44,128 nt of DNA from an uncultured Flavobacteriales bacterium (GCA_913046365.1 CAJWRM010000021.1:1-44128); one strand, 5' to 3'; counted from the stretch's first letter, positions 27,237 through 35,969 are shown. A program made the numbers and translations. Notes: generated by a model from the letters alone, not told the origin.

Positions 27237-27573
27237 AATTTTAGATAGAGGATTTATTAGTGTCTCACCAAAACCATCTTTTTATGAGGAAGCAGCAAAA
27301 GAAATGAATGAGGCAATTCTCGAATTCATAAATCCTGAACCTACCATATACCTAATTGAAGAGGACTTTTGGGACAATGAAATGGTTCTAAAGAAACACT
27401 TTAAAAAAATTATTTCGAGTGAAAAAAGACAGCTTAACCCCTCAATACATCTAGTACTACCTCAAATAAAAGCTGAAAATGCGGAACAATATTTTACATT
27501 CAGCTTTGGAAGCCTAGTGATAGATAATGAAGATAGGGGAATCGAAATTACTAAAGACGATTTATCAAATTAG
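27229..27573 (+). CDS. Uncharacterised 114-residue protein coupled to the lipoprotein
   Basis: A short acidic protein without a signal peptide (MIKILDRGFISVSPKPSFY). The sequence alternates helix-like and strand-like stretches, with EEAAKEMNEAILEFI in the first half and YFTFSFGSLVI near the end. No family recognised. The start overlaps the lipoprotein gene by 8 nt, and the 3' end overlaps the convergent CYTH gene by 23 nt. Being cytoplasmic by sequence while its partner is exported, a direct complex is uncertain. Confidence 0.65.
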   Translation: MIKILDRGFISVSPKPSFYEEAAKEMNEAILEFINPEPTIYLIEEDFWDNEMVLKKHFKKIISSEKRQLNPSIHLVLPQIKAENAEQYFTFSFGSLVIDNEDRGIEITKDDLSN

Positions 27574-28003
27574 CATTAAAATAGCTTGGATCATAGGAAA
27601 CTTCCTTTCCAATCCAAGCTGGTTTTTCAAATGCTTCTTGTTCAGATTCAAGTTCAATTTCAGCTATAATTAGCCCCTTTAGATTGCCGTCAAAAACATC
27701 CACTTCCCATGTCTTACTTGAAAAATCAATCAAATACCGTTTTTTCTTGAGTACCTTAAGTTTAAGGTCTATTATCATCTCTTCGGCTTCTTGATATGGG
27801 ATTTCATACTCATACTCCTTACGCGTCAAACCGATTGTTGGACCTTTAATCGTAAGGTAAGCTTTTGCATCTTTTAAACGAAGACGTATCGTTTGTTCCT
27901 TTGAAATGTGTACATAAGCCTGAGATATATCAAATGATTTGGCTTTTATTTGTTTGCTCCAAGTAGAATGATCTACCAAGAATTTACGCTCAATTTCTTT
28001 CAC
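27551..28003 (-). CDS. CYTH-domain phosphohydrolase/triphosphatase
   Basis: This 150-residue protein is a single CYTH domain that forms a beta tunnel and binds triphosphate-containing ligands with a metal ion. The N-terminal ExExK-type signature is EIERKF (residues 3-8), followed by basic and acidic tunnel residues in TIRLRLKD, AYLTIKG, RKEYEYEI, KKRYLI, WEVDVFDG and IAEIELE. Relatives hydrolyse inorganic triphosphate. The start is GTG 28003; I see no clear promoter element. The 3' end overlaps the convergent 114-residue gene. Confidence 0.85.
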   Translation of the reverse strand: MKEIERKFLVDHSTWSKQIKAKSFDISQAYVHISKEQTIRLRLKDAKAYLTIKGPTIGLTRKEYEYEIPYQEAEEMIIDLKLKVLKKKRYLIDFSSKTWEVDVFDGNLKGLIIAEIELESEQEAFEKPAWIGKEVSYDPSYFNANLINRL

Positions 28004-28118
28004 AATGAGTATTTGTTTGTACTGTCTATAATTGGTTTAAAGCTAAGTATTTTAGGTTTACGATTATATTCCTACAATTAGTAATCGACCTTTAATGTAG
28101 ATTGGTGAAAGAACTTGT

Positions 28119-28126
28119 TATTTTTG
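28119..28126 (+). promoter_or_regulatory. TAnnTTTG -7 element before the nucleotide-sugar dehydratase operon
   Basis: TATTTTTG ends 4 nt before ATG 28131, the same leaderless-type spacing as mnmA and the TonB receptor. Confidence 0.5.
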
Positions 28127-28130
28127 TATT

Positions 28131-30011
28131 ATGCTCCGTTTCAGATCTAGAACACCGCGTTGGGTTATTGTCTATTTAGACATGTTGATCAACCTTTTTG
28201 CCTTGCTTTTTGCCTATATCATACGTTTTGATCTTGACTCACAGTCCGAGCTAGTTAAGGAGGAATGGCTACTACTGAAGAATTACCTTTGGCTATTTAT
28301 CGTAGTCAAGCTAGTTGTTTTTAAGCTCTTTAAGATTCATAAAGGACTTGTGCGCTACACCTCTACTCGTGACCTAAATAGAATCTTTATTGCCATATCA
28401 ACTTGTACATTAATTTTTGCAGGTTTTGGTCTGATTCGATATCAATTTATAGATGGGCACTATTTTGTACCTACATCGGTACTCATTGTAGAATTCCTAG
28501 CCAGCTTTGCTTTTACCGTAGGTAGTCGATTTATTATTAAACTGATCTACCTGGAGTCTAAAAAAAGTAAGGAAGACGTCGAAAATATAATGATCTATGG
28601 AGCAGGAGTATCTGGATTAATTACAAAAAGGACAGTAGAAAACGATACGAAGAGTGCCATCAACATTATTGGTTTTATTGATGATAATCCAAAGCTTTGG
28701 GGGACAAGAATGGAAGGCACAAACGTTTATGGACCTCAAAAACTAAAAGAGATTAACGCAAAAATTAACATTGACACTGTAATTATTGCGATTCAAAATC
28801 CCAAAGCTGAAAGAAGAAAGGCGCTTCTTGATGAATGTATTAACCTTAAAATAAAAGTTCAGAAAGTTCCTGAACCGAAGAGCTGGATCAATGGAGAATT
28901 TACCTCTAAGCAATTTGTTAAAGCAAAAATTGAAGACCTTCTTGGAAGAGAGGAGATTAAATTAAACATTGAACAAATAAATAAAAACCTAAAAGGAAAA
29001 ATTATTTTAATTACTGGTGCGGCAGGAAGCATTGGCAGCGGTTTGGTAAAACAAATTGCAAAATTTCAACCTGACCGACTCATTTTATTCGACCAGGCTG
29101 AGTCCGGTCTTTATGATTTGCAATGGGAAATTTTAGAAGAGTCACCTGAGGTTAAATTTGAAATTGTAATTGGAGATGTCACACACGAAAAGCGTGTAGA
29201 AAATTTAATAAGGAGCTTTACACCAGAGATAGTATTTCACGCTGCAGCTTATAAACATGTCCCATTAATGGAGCTAAATCCATCTGAAGCCGTTAAAACA
29301 AACGTACTTGGCTCTAAAATACTCATGGATACCTGCCATAAATATGAGGTCAAGAAATTTATCCTTATTTCAACAGATAAAGCCGTTAATCCCACAAACG
29401 TTATGGGAGCAACCAAAAGGGTCGCGGAAATATACGCCCAGCAGCTAAACAAAGAAAGTAAAACCCAGTTCATTACCACGCGCTTTGGAAATGTGCTTGG
29501 TTCAAACGGTTCAGTAATCCCATTATTTCAGAGACAAATTGAGAACGGCGGACCCATCACCATCACGGATACACGAATCACTCGCTTTTTTATGTCCATT
29601 CCAGAAGCGTGTCAGCTCGTACTGGAGGCAAGTGTCATGGGAAATGGTGGGGAAATATATGTCTTTGATATGGGTGACTCGGTAAAAATCATTGACCTTG
29701 CTAAAAAAATGATTTCGCTTAGTGGCATGACCATTGATAAGGATATACAAATTAAAGTAACGGGATTGAGACCTGGGGAAAAACTATATGAGGAGCTATT
29801 GGCGAATGAAGAAAACACAATCCCTACGCACCACAATAAAATACTCATTGCTAAAACCAATGTTAATAGCAAAAATGTAACGAAAATTGATGCACTCATC
29901 AACTTAATCGATGAACAAAAAAACGATGAGCTCGTGAAGGTTATCAAGACTATTGTTCCCGAGTACCTCAGTCAAAATTCAAGTTTTGAAAAATTAGACA
30001 AAAATGATTGA
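28131..30011 (+). CDS. Membrane nucleotide-sugar 4,6-dehydratase (CapD/PglF/WbpM type)
   Basis: This 626-residue protein has four hydrophobic segments in residues 10-140, a first Rossmann-like domain with IMIYGAGVSGL near 153, and a catalytic SDR domain with ITGAAGSIGS at 294-303. The active-site stretch STDKAVNPTNVMGATKR (414-430) has Met in place of the usual Tyr of YxxxK (M425, K429), which is normal for this large-dehydratase group. The substrate is likely UDP-GlcNAc, making a precursor for capsule, O-antigen or protein glycans. No glycosyltransferase adjoins it. The downstream thioesterase start overlaps by 8 nt. Confidence 0.9.
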   Translation: MLRFRSRTPRWVIVYLDMLINLFALLFAYIIRFDLDSQSELVKEEWLLLKNYLWLFIVVKLVVFKLFKIHKGLVRYTSTRDLNRIFIAISTCTLIFAGFGLIRYQFIDGHYFVPTSVLIVEFLASFAFTVGSRFIIKLIYLESKKSKEDVENIMIYGAGVSGLITKRTVENDTKSAINIIGFIDDNPKLWGTRMEGTNVYGPQKLKEINAKINIDTVIIAIQNPKAERRKALLDECINLKIKVQKVPEPKSWINGEFTSKQFVKAKIEDLLGREEIKLNIEQINKNLKGKIILITGAAGSIGSGLVKQIAKFQPDRLILFDQAESGLYDLQWEILEESPEVKFEIVIGDVTHEKRVENLIRSFTPEIVFHAAAYKHVPLMELNPSEAVKTNVLGSKILMDTCHKYEVKKFILISTDKAVNPTNVMGATKRVAEIYAQQLNKESKTQFITTRFGNVLGSNGSVIPLFQRQIENGGPITITDTRITRFFMSIPEACQLVLEASVMGNGGEIYVFDMGDSVKIIDLAKKMISLSGMTIDKDIQIKVTGLRPGEKLYEELLANEENTIPTHHNKILIAKTNVNSKNVTKIDALINLIDEQKNDELVKVIKTIVPEYLSQNSSFEKLDKND

Positions 30012-30408
30012 GCCTGTTCAAATACAAATACGCTTTGCAGATATTGATTCAATGGGCCATGTCAACAATGCGGTATACCTCAGCTATTTTGAGTTTACGC
30101 GGGTTTATTACTTCAAAGTACTATTAGGTGAAAATTGGGATTGGGAAACAAAGGGAATCATTCTAGCCCATACGGAACTGAGCTTCATAAAACCCATCGA
30201 ACTGAATGATCAGGCATTTATTGAAATGACAATAGGAAATATAGGAAACAAGAGCTTCACATTTCATTACGCCATTAGGGTTGATGGACAGCTTACCACA
30301 AAGGGATCCTCTACCCTTGTTGCATTCAACACTAAGCTTCAAAAATCAATTGCCATACCAAACGAAATGAAAGCATCTTTTGACGCTTTAAAAGTATTCC
30401 AACCATGA
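30004..30408 (+). CDS. Hotdog-fold acyl-CoA thioesterase (YbgC/4HBT type)
   Basis: This 134-residue cytoplasmic enzyme hydrolyses acyl-CoA thioesters. The 4-hydroxybenzoyl-CoA thioesterase signature is clear: RFADIDSMGHVNNAVYLSYFE, with the catalytic Asp at residue 13 or 15. ATG 30004 lies inside the last codons of the dehydratase gene (ATGATTGA, 8-nt overlap), and its own TGA overlaps the next ATG (ATGA). The natural acyl-CoA is unknown. Confidence 0.87.
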   Translation: MIEPVQIQIRFADIDSMGHVNNAVYLSYFEFTRVYYFKVLLGENWDWETKGIILAHTELSFIKPIELNDQAFIEMTIGNIGNKSFTFHYAIRVDGQLTTKGSSTLVAFNTKLQKSIAIPNEMKASFDALKVFQP

Positions 30409-31379
30409 GTCAAATGAGACTTTTTAATTTTATACTAGCTTTACTAGCTGTCATTCTTGTCCAGAGCTATAATGCACAAAAAGCCCCATGCTATAAAAAA
30501 AAGAAAATCTGTAATTTTCAGTATTTGACCAATTGCTATGAAAAGGTGGCCTTCGATAGTATCACGCAGCGGTATTACTCACGACAGAATTTTGGAGTTC
30601 CATTTGATGGCTCATGTGCAACATGTCATCGAAATGGTGTGGTTGAACAGGAAATGACATTTGTCGAAGGAAGAAGAAATGGAACCGACACGTCCTATTA
30701 TCCCTCGGGTTGTCCATATTCCAGCCAAAGCTTTTTACTCGGAAATCCACATGGAAAAAGTACAACGTACTTTGACAGTACATTTAGGGTAAAAACAGAA
30801 ATAGAGCATTACATGGGCCGAGTTCATGGAAGCTATATAGAATATGATGCTACCGGAGACACAATTAAAATGCAAAATTTCGCTGATAACCTTCCCAATG
30901 GAGTGAAGAAAGAATATTACGGTGAATCCAAAATCAAAAAGATCAGCCATTACCAGAATGGATTGCTACATGGCTGTCAAATCAGATTTTCAAACAACGG
31001 AAACAAAGAGCTCGCCATATCATATTACGAAGGAAAAAAAGATGGTGATTGGATCTATTACTTTGAGAACGAAAAAATAGCACGTTCTGAACAATGGGAT
31101 AAAGGCATAAAAGATGGCGCATTTAAAACCTTTAGCAACATGGATATATTGATGAGTGAGCAATACTTTAAGAAAGGGAAAACTATTGGGATTCATAAAG
31201 AATATTACCAAGACGGTCGTGAAAAACACGTACGAATGTTCTCAAAAAAAGGCTTGCTTGAAGAAGAATATGCTTTTGATGACTACGGTGTGAAACAGGT
31301 CATCAAGCAAAGAGAGACAAAAGCAATGAAAAAGAAGAAGAAAAAGGCCAAAGAAAAAGACAACAGCCTGATGAATTAG
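30405..31379 (+). CDS. Exported MORN-like repeat protein (YwqK-type)
   Basis: This 324-residue protein has a signal peptide ending SYNAQ (about residue 24), then a cysteine-containing segment with SCATCHRNG near 70. Roughly eight repeats of about 22 residues follow with the pattern G...G....Y...G (VEGRRNGTDTSYYPSG, YEGKKDGDWIYYFENEK, DKGIKDGAFKTFSN), like MORN or YwqK antitoxin-type repeats. The tail is Lys-rich (about 308-318). Such repeats usually mediate binding; no enzyme activity is suggested. It is third in a tightly overlapping operon, and its TAG interlocks with the stop of the convergent permease gene. Confidence 0.8.
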   Translation: MSQMRLFNFILALLAVILVQSYNAQKAPCYKKKKICNFQYLTNCYEKVAFDSITQRYYSRQNFGVPFDGSCATCHRNGVVEQEMTFVEGRRNGTDTSYYPSGCPYSSQSFLLGNPHGKSTTYFDSTFRVKTEIEHYMGRVHGSYIEYDATGDTIKMQNFADNLPNGVKKEYYGESKIKKISHYQNGLLHGCQIRFSNNGNKELAISYYEGKKDGDWIYYFENEKIARSEQWDKGIKDGAFKTFSNMDILMSEQYFKKGKTIGIHKEYYQDGREKHVRMFSKKGLLEEEYAFDDYGVKQVIKQRETKAMKKKKKKAKEKDNSLMN

Positions 31380-32155
31380 ACCAAACCTATAATCATTGCA
31401 CTTCCCATTAAGAACAAAAATACGGCGACAAAAACACGAACATTTTGAACCTTTTTCTTTGTGAAAAGTTTTTTTCCAAAATAAGAACCCAAAAACGCAA
31501 AAACACAGGCAGGAGCAATCAACAACCAATGGTCATAAATTTGAACATTAGCGCTCAGATAGATCGGAATTCTTGTTGCATCAATGAGCAATGAAAGACA
31601 GACAGATGTGGAGATGAAGACCTCAGCTTTTAAATTTGACTTAGCTAAAAAAGCAGCACGTAAAGCACCTTGATGACCAGACAAACCTCCAAAAAAACCA
31701 CTCAAAAACCCACCAATCGCAAACTGACCTTTTCCAAATGAAATCTTTTTAAGAATAGGAAGTAAATCCAATAAGGCAAAAACAAACATCAGTATTCCGA
31801 TTACAAAAGAAAGCAGCTCTACCCTATTCAAAGCACCAAAAAGTTCAAGCTCATAAACAACAAGACTGCCGCCAATGCTCTTTTGAATCATTGCACCAAT
31901 AAAGGCTCCCAGCACAGCAGTTATACCAAAAGAAATTAAAACAGCTTTGTCAATGAAATTTCTAATCAGTATAAATTTTAATGCATTGTTAAGGATGTGA
32001 ACAATAGCTGTTGCCAATACCGCCAATTCTATTGGCATAAATAGACTAAAAACGGGCAAAAGAAGCGTCCCTAATCCGAAACCAGAAAAGAAAGTCAATA
32101 TCGATGCTGAAAAAGAGACCACACAGATGAGCAAGAAAAAGAATATTCCTTCCAT
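31376..32155 (-). CDS. TauE/SafE-family sulfite/organosulfur permease
   Basis: This 259-residue inner membrane protein has about eight hydrophobic segments and the family pattern SFSASILTFFSGFGLGTLLLPVF near the start, with a repeated half containing GGFLSGFFGGLSGHQGALRAAFL. Family members export or import sulfite, sulfoacetate or similar anions. The frame is open to 32254, but the extra 33 codons lie in the divergent gene's start region and are hydrophilic; ATG 32155 gives the normal N-terminus. The transported substrate is unknown. Confidence 0.82.
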   Translation of the reverse strand: MEGIFFFLLICVVSFSASILTFFSGFGLGTLLLPVFSLFMPIELAVLATAIVHILNNALKFILIRNFIDKAVLISFGITAVLGAFIGAMIQKSIGGSLVVYELELFGALNRVELLSFVIGILMFVFALLDLLPILKKISFGKGQFAIGGFLSGFFGGLSGHQGALRAAFLAKSNLKAEVFISTSVCLSLLIDATRIPIYLSANVQIYDHWLLIAPACVFAFLGSYFGKKLFTKKKVQNVRVFVAVFLFLMGSAMIIGLV

Positions 32156-32184
32156 AAATCGTATTTTTAGCGAAAATAAATAGA

Positions 32185-33204
32185 ATGATTGATTTAAGGA
32201 GCGATACTGTGACAAAGCCAAGTAAAGAAATGCTTGATGCGATGACCTCTGCACCTGTAGGTGATGATGTTTTTGGGGAAGACCCTACTGTAAATAAACT
32301 TCAAGATTACGCAGCAGAAATGTTTGGCAAACAGGCTGCTATTTTTTGTGCTTCAGGAACTCAAACCAACCAGATAGCAATCAATCTTCATGTACAACCA
32401 GGAGGAGAAGTGATTTGCCACTATGAGAGCCATGTGTTTAAATATGAAGGCGGTGGTATTGCCAAAAACTCCGGAGCTTCCACGAGAACTGTTGGCGGTT
32501 CAAGAGGTAGAATGAATGTTGCTGAGCTTGAGCCTTGGATGAACCCTCCAAACGACGTTCACTATCCACTTACACAGCTTGTATCCATTGAAGACACCTC
32601 AAATCGAGGCGGCGGAGCAATCTATGACTTCAATGAAATAAAAAACATTCGTTCATTCTGTGATGCTAAAGATTTACCGTTACACCTAGATGGCGCAAGA
32701 GTTTGTAATGCGCTTGTAGAGAACAACATAGATGCGCAGGAATACGGTAGACAATTTGATTCTATTTCTGTATGCCTTTCAAAAGGATTGGGTGCACCTG
32801 TAGGAAGTCTTTTAGTCGGAGATGCTGATTTTATTGAACGTGCCCGAAGGGTTAGGAAGGTATTTGGCGGTGGCATGCGACAAGCAGGATACATCGCTGC
32901 AGCTGGTCTATATGCACTAGAAAATAACATTCATAGACTAAAACAAGACCACGATCATGCCAAACAAATTGAAGCACAGTTACACAAAATGGAATGGGTA
33001 GAAGATGTCTTACCCGTTGAAACCAATATTGTTGTTTGTATGCTTAAGGACCATAAACGTGTAGAAGAATTTGTTTCTAAATTCGAGCGCAAAGGGATTT
33101 TGATCATGGCCTTCGGAAAAGGGATGCTCCGAATGGTCACACATCTTGATATTTCTGAGGCCGATACCCAAGAATTGTGTTCGGCTATAAGTGCAATGCG
33201 ATAA
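32185..33204 (+). CDS. ltaE: Low-specificity L-threonine aldolase
   Basis: This 339-residue PLP enzyme cleaves threonine or allo-threonine to glycine and acetaldehyde. It begins with the family block MIDLRSDTVTKPS, followed by DDVFGEDPTVN, YEGGGIA, LHLDGARVCNA and the PLP lysine K200 in SVCLSKGLGAPVGS. A degenerate promoter element TATTTTTA lies 15 nt upstream in the 29-nt divergent gap shared with the permease gene. Confidence 0.92.
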   Translation: MIDLRSDTVTKPSKEMLDAMTSAPVGDDVFGEDPTVNKLQDYAAEMFGKQAAIFCASGTQTNQIAINLHVQPGGEVICHYESHVFKYEGGGIAKNSGASTRTVGGSRGRMNVAELEPWMNPPNDVHYPLTQLVSIEDTSNRGGGAIYDFNEIKNIRSFCDAKDLPLHLDGARVCNALVENNIDAQEYGRQFDSISVCLSKGLGAPVGSLLVGDADFIERARRVRKVFGGGMRQAGYIAAAGLYALENNIHRLKQDHDHAKQIEAQLHKMEWVEDVLPVETNIVVCMLKDHKRVEEFVSKFERKGILIMAFGKGMLRMVTHLDISEADTQELCSAISAMR

Positions 33205-33261
33205 GCTATTATTCTTACCTTTAGAAAAATATTAAGCTATTGATTTCGTTAATTACTTAAC

Positions 33262-35526
33262 GTGAAGCATTTTAAAATAATATTTTCGCTCTCTCTTCTT
33301 TTTTCCAGCCTATTTGGGGTGGCCCAAAATTGCAATGTCGTTCCGGGAAAAGTAATGAAGAAATTGCAAAAAGCTAGGCTTGAAAACGATTTCGACAAAA
33401 AGCTATCCCTCTTAAATAAAGTACTAGCTAAAAGCCCGAATGAAGCTTCTGTTTACTTTGAGCTGGCAGAAACATATATGCAACAGGGAAATATTAGCTT
33501 AAGAACCCAAAGTAGTCCAACTGAAGGAGAACAGCTGCTAAAAAAAGCTGCCTACTACTATCAAATTTCAATTCAAAAATGTGCAAGCTATACGCACAAA
33601 AGCTATTACAACCTCGGCAATATTTTCTTTTCTATGAGAAAAGACAAGGAGGCACTGTTCTGCTACAAATCTCTGGTAGAATTCGAGGAAAAATATCCGC
33701 AAAGAACAAATGGAAACTACAAGAGAGAAAAGAAAAATGCCCTAAAAATTATTGAGGGGCTAGAATTTGAAGACAAAATGAGGGCCAATCCCGTCCCTTT
33801 CGCTCCTAACATGGTAAATAGAGTGAGTACTGAGCTCGATGAATACTTCCCAATGATTTCACCAGACAATGACTTATTGTTTTATTCAAGAAAAGTAGAT
33901 CGAACGCGTTTGGGTGATATCGCAAACAATGTTGTTGAGGAATTTACTATTTCATCGAAAGAGGGGTCTTCAAACACCTTCACGATAGGAAAAGCCCTTG
34001 ATACTCCATTTAACGATGGCACATTCAATAATTATGGGTCGGCAACGCTATCTGTAGACAATAGAGAAATGATTATTTGCGCATGTAAAAAAGAGCGTGT
34101 ATACCGACAAAATTATCTAAACTGTGACCTTTACGTAACCAAATTTAAAAGGACAGGTGAAGGAGGAAATGATTTCCAATGGTCGCCTCTCGTTAATTTA
34201 GGAGAAAACATCAATACCAAAGATGGTTGGGAGGCACAACCTTCTTTATCCTCAGATGGCCAAACTTTATTTTTCACATCTATTCGCAAAGGTTCACGAG
34301 ATAACGACATCTATATATCTGAAAAACAAGCCGATGGAACCTGGGGTAAAGCAATTCCATTTGAAGAAATTAATACAGGTGGGAAAGATAAAAGTCCATT
34401 TTTTCACCAAGACGGAGAAACCCTATACTTTGTTTCCTCTACAAGCGAGGAAAGACGGGGTATGGGAGGGCTTGACATTTTCTATATTCGCCGAGATGGT
34501 GATTCATGGACCAAACCACAAAATATCGGATACCCGATTAATTCTCCAGAAGATGAGCTCGGTATTTTTGTCTCTACCAGTGGACGAATTGCCTATTTCT
34601 CCTCCTTCAAAGACGGTGATTGGAATATTTATGCTTTTAACTTGTACAAAGAAGCCAGACCAGAGGAGGTGATCATTGTAAAAGGTTCTCTTGCCAACAA
34701 TGAAGGAGAATTTGTCTCAGATGCAAATGTTAGTATTCATTACGATGAGACTGGCCAAAAACAAGAGGTCAAAGTCAACCAAGACGATGGAAGCTATGCG
34801 GCGGCTGTAAAGGTCAATGATGCAAAAAGTATCTCCATCGTAGCAGAGAAAGAAAATTCAACTTTCGCTGTCTCACAAATCAATCTTACACCATTGCAAA
34901 CGGTGCCATACGAGAAACCGGTATCGCCTGAACTTGTGGCAAAAGATTCTCTCGATATTCAAGCTGAATCGAATGAAGTTTCACAGACAAACCTCTCGGG
35001 CATAGATCAAGAGGAGGAGGCTGCTATTGAAATACAGAAAGACAGCACAGAAATTGAACCTATAGAATTACAAAGGATTCCTTATTCATCTTTGAATGAA
35101 AAAGAGCTACAAGCATTGAAACCCTTGAATGACTCAAAACCACTTCAGCTAGAAGCCATCATAATTGACACCGTTGAAAGCGGTAGTAAATTTGAGCTGA
35201 ACGATTTACTCTTTAAAACAGACTCATATGCACTACTGGAGGAGTCTAAAGCTATACTTGATTTATTTGCGGTCTATTTAAAAAGCAACCCTGAATACTT
35301 TATCAAAATAGAGGGCCATACGGATGATATCGGAGACGATCGTTCAAACCTTACCTTATCACAGAAAAGAGCTCAAGAAGTCAAGAAATATCTTATCAGT
35401 AAGAAAATCAGTAAAGATAGGCTTCAAGCGACCGGATATGGGGAACAAAAACCAAAAGTCCCGAATTCATCAAGTGAAAACCGTCGCATCAACCGAAGAA
35501 CGGAGTGTCAAATTATTATTAGGTAG
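33262..35526 (+). CDS. porE: PorE-like TPR, PD40 propeller and OmpA-domain protein of the T9SS
   Basis: This 754-residue periplasmic protein has a signal peptide ending FGVAQ, TPR repeats (about 28-150), WD40-like PD40 blades (about 175-460, for example FPMISPDNDLLFYSR and QPSLSSDGQTLFFTS), a carboxypeptidase-regulatory-like fold (about 470-560), an acidic linker, and an OmpA C-terminal domain (645-754) with GHTDDIGDDRSNLTLSQKRA and NRRINRRTE for peptidoglycan binding. This order matches PorE of Porphyromonas, which anchors the T9SS to the cell wall. Other multidomain OmpA proteins share the plan, so identity is likely rather than certain. The start is GTG 33262. A perfect hairpin (35521-35542) covers the stop codon. 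Confidence 0.75.
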   Translation: MKHFKIIFSLSLLFSSLFGVAQNCNVVPGKVMKKLQKARLENDFDKKLSLLNKVLAKSPNEASVYFELAETYMQQGNISLRTQSSPTEGEQLLKKAAYYYQISIQKCASYTHKSYYNLGNIFFSMRKDKEALFCYKSLVEFEEKYPQRTNGNYKREKKNALKIIEGLEFEDKMRANPVPFAPNMVNRVSTELDEYFPMISPDNDLLFYSRKVDRTRLGDIANNVVEEFTISSKEGSSNTFTIGKALDTPFNDGTFNNYGSATLSVDNREMIICACKKERVYRQNYLNCDLYVTKFKRTGEGGNDFQWSPLVNLGENINTKDGWEAQPSLSSDGQTLFFTSIRKGSRDNDIYISEKQADGTWGKAIPFEEINTGGKDKSPFFHQDGETLYFVSSTSEERRGMGGLDIFYIRRDGDSWTKPQNIGYPINSPEDELGIFVSTSGRIAYFSSFKDGDWNIYAFNLYKEARPEEVIIVKGSLANNEGEFVSDANVSIHYDETGQKQEVKVNQDDGSYAAAVKVNDAKSISIVAEKENSTFAVSQINLTPLQTVPYEKPVSPELVAKDSLDIQAESNEVSQTNLSGIDQEEEAAIEIQKDSTEIEPIELQRIPYSSLNEKELQALKPLNDSKPLQLEAIIIDTVESGSKFELNDLLFKTDSYALLEESKAILDLFAVYLKSNPEYFIKIEGHTDDIGDDRSNLTLSQKRAQEVKKYLISKKISKDRLQATGYGEQKPKVPNSSSENRRINRRTECQIIIR

Positions 35527-35559
35527 GCGAAATCGCTTACCTCCCCAAATATTTAAAGC

Positions 35560-35584
35560 AAAAAAAAAGAGGGCCTTGGCCCTC
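35560..35584 (-). terminator. Terminator of rplS, possibly bidirectional
   Basis: GAGGGC (35569-35574) and GCCCTC (35579-35584) form a GC-rich hairpin with loop CTTG. On the minus strand it is followed by a nine-T run, ideal for ending rplS. On the plus strand the following sequence is only moderately T-rich. Confidence 0.85.
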
Positions 35585-35609
35585 CTTTATATTCTTTACA
35601 TACAAAAGT

Positions 35610-35969
35610 CTAGTCTTTTGTAAAACTTCTTTTCTCTCTAATTCTAGCAGATTTACCTGTTCTTTCTCTAAAGTAAAATATTCTAGCTCTTCGAACAGAA
35701 CCTTCTTTCAATACCTTGATGCTATCAATAAACGGCGAAGAAATTGGAAAAATTCTTTCCACACCAACGTTACCAGACATTTTACGAACTGTGAACGTTT
35801 CAGTAGCGCCTGTTCCTCTCCTTTGAATCACAACGCCTTGAAACTGCTGAATTCTTTCTTTATTACCTTCACGTATCTTATATGAAACGGCAATTGTGTC
35901 ACCAGATGAAAAGCTTGGCATTTCGTTAATGGTGGTGATTTCTTTCTGTATTTCGTTAATAATATTCAT
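35610..35969 (-). CDS. rplS: 50S ribosomal protein L19
   Basis: L19 sits at the 30S-50S interface. The 119-residue protein shows [59 protein letters not shown] and [22 protein letters not shown], covering the whole family with the usual length. It is monocistronic here, with its own promoter and terminator, and is separated from trmD (its partner in many bacteria), which lies at 3042. Confidence 0.97.
   Translation of the reverse strand: MNIINEIQKEITTINEMPSFSSGDTIAVSYKIREGNKERIQQFQGVVIQRRGTGATETFTVRKMSGNVGVERIFPISSPFIDSIKVLKEGSVRRARIFYFRERTGKSARIREKRSFTKD

Noticed and set aside
29612-29947. 111-codon antisense frame in the dehydratase gene
   Set aside because: It lies fully opposite a strongly conserved catalytic domain and has no promoter or recognisable features.
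28131-30011. Inactivated dehydratase because Tyr of YxxxK is Met
   Set aside because: Met at this place is normal in the large CapD/PglF/WbpM group, so it is not evidence of loss of function.
30405-31379. MORN-like repeats read as a toxin-antitoxin antitoxin
   Set aside because: YwqK-type repeats are often labelled antitoxin, but no toxin gene adjoins it and the protein has a signal peptide, so a TA role is not supported.
32156-32254. Longer permease frame starting at 32254
   Set aside because: The extra 33 codons are hydrophilic and lie inside the start of the divergent threonine aldolase gene.
32622-32930. 102-codon antisense frame in ltaE
   Set aside because: Opposite the conserved PLP-lysine region; low-complexity Pro/Ser sequence typical of a shadow frame.
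34223-34672. 149-codon plus-strand frame inside porE
   Set aside because: It is a +1 shadow of the PD40 propeller region, which has clear repeats in its own frame.
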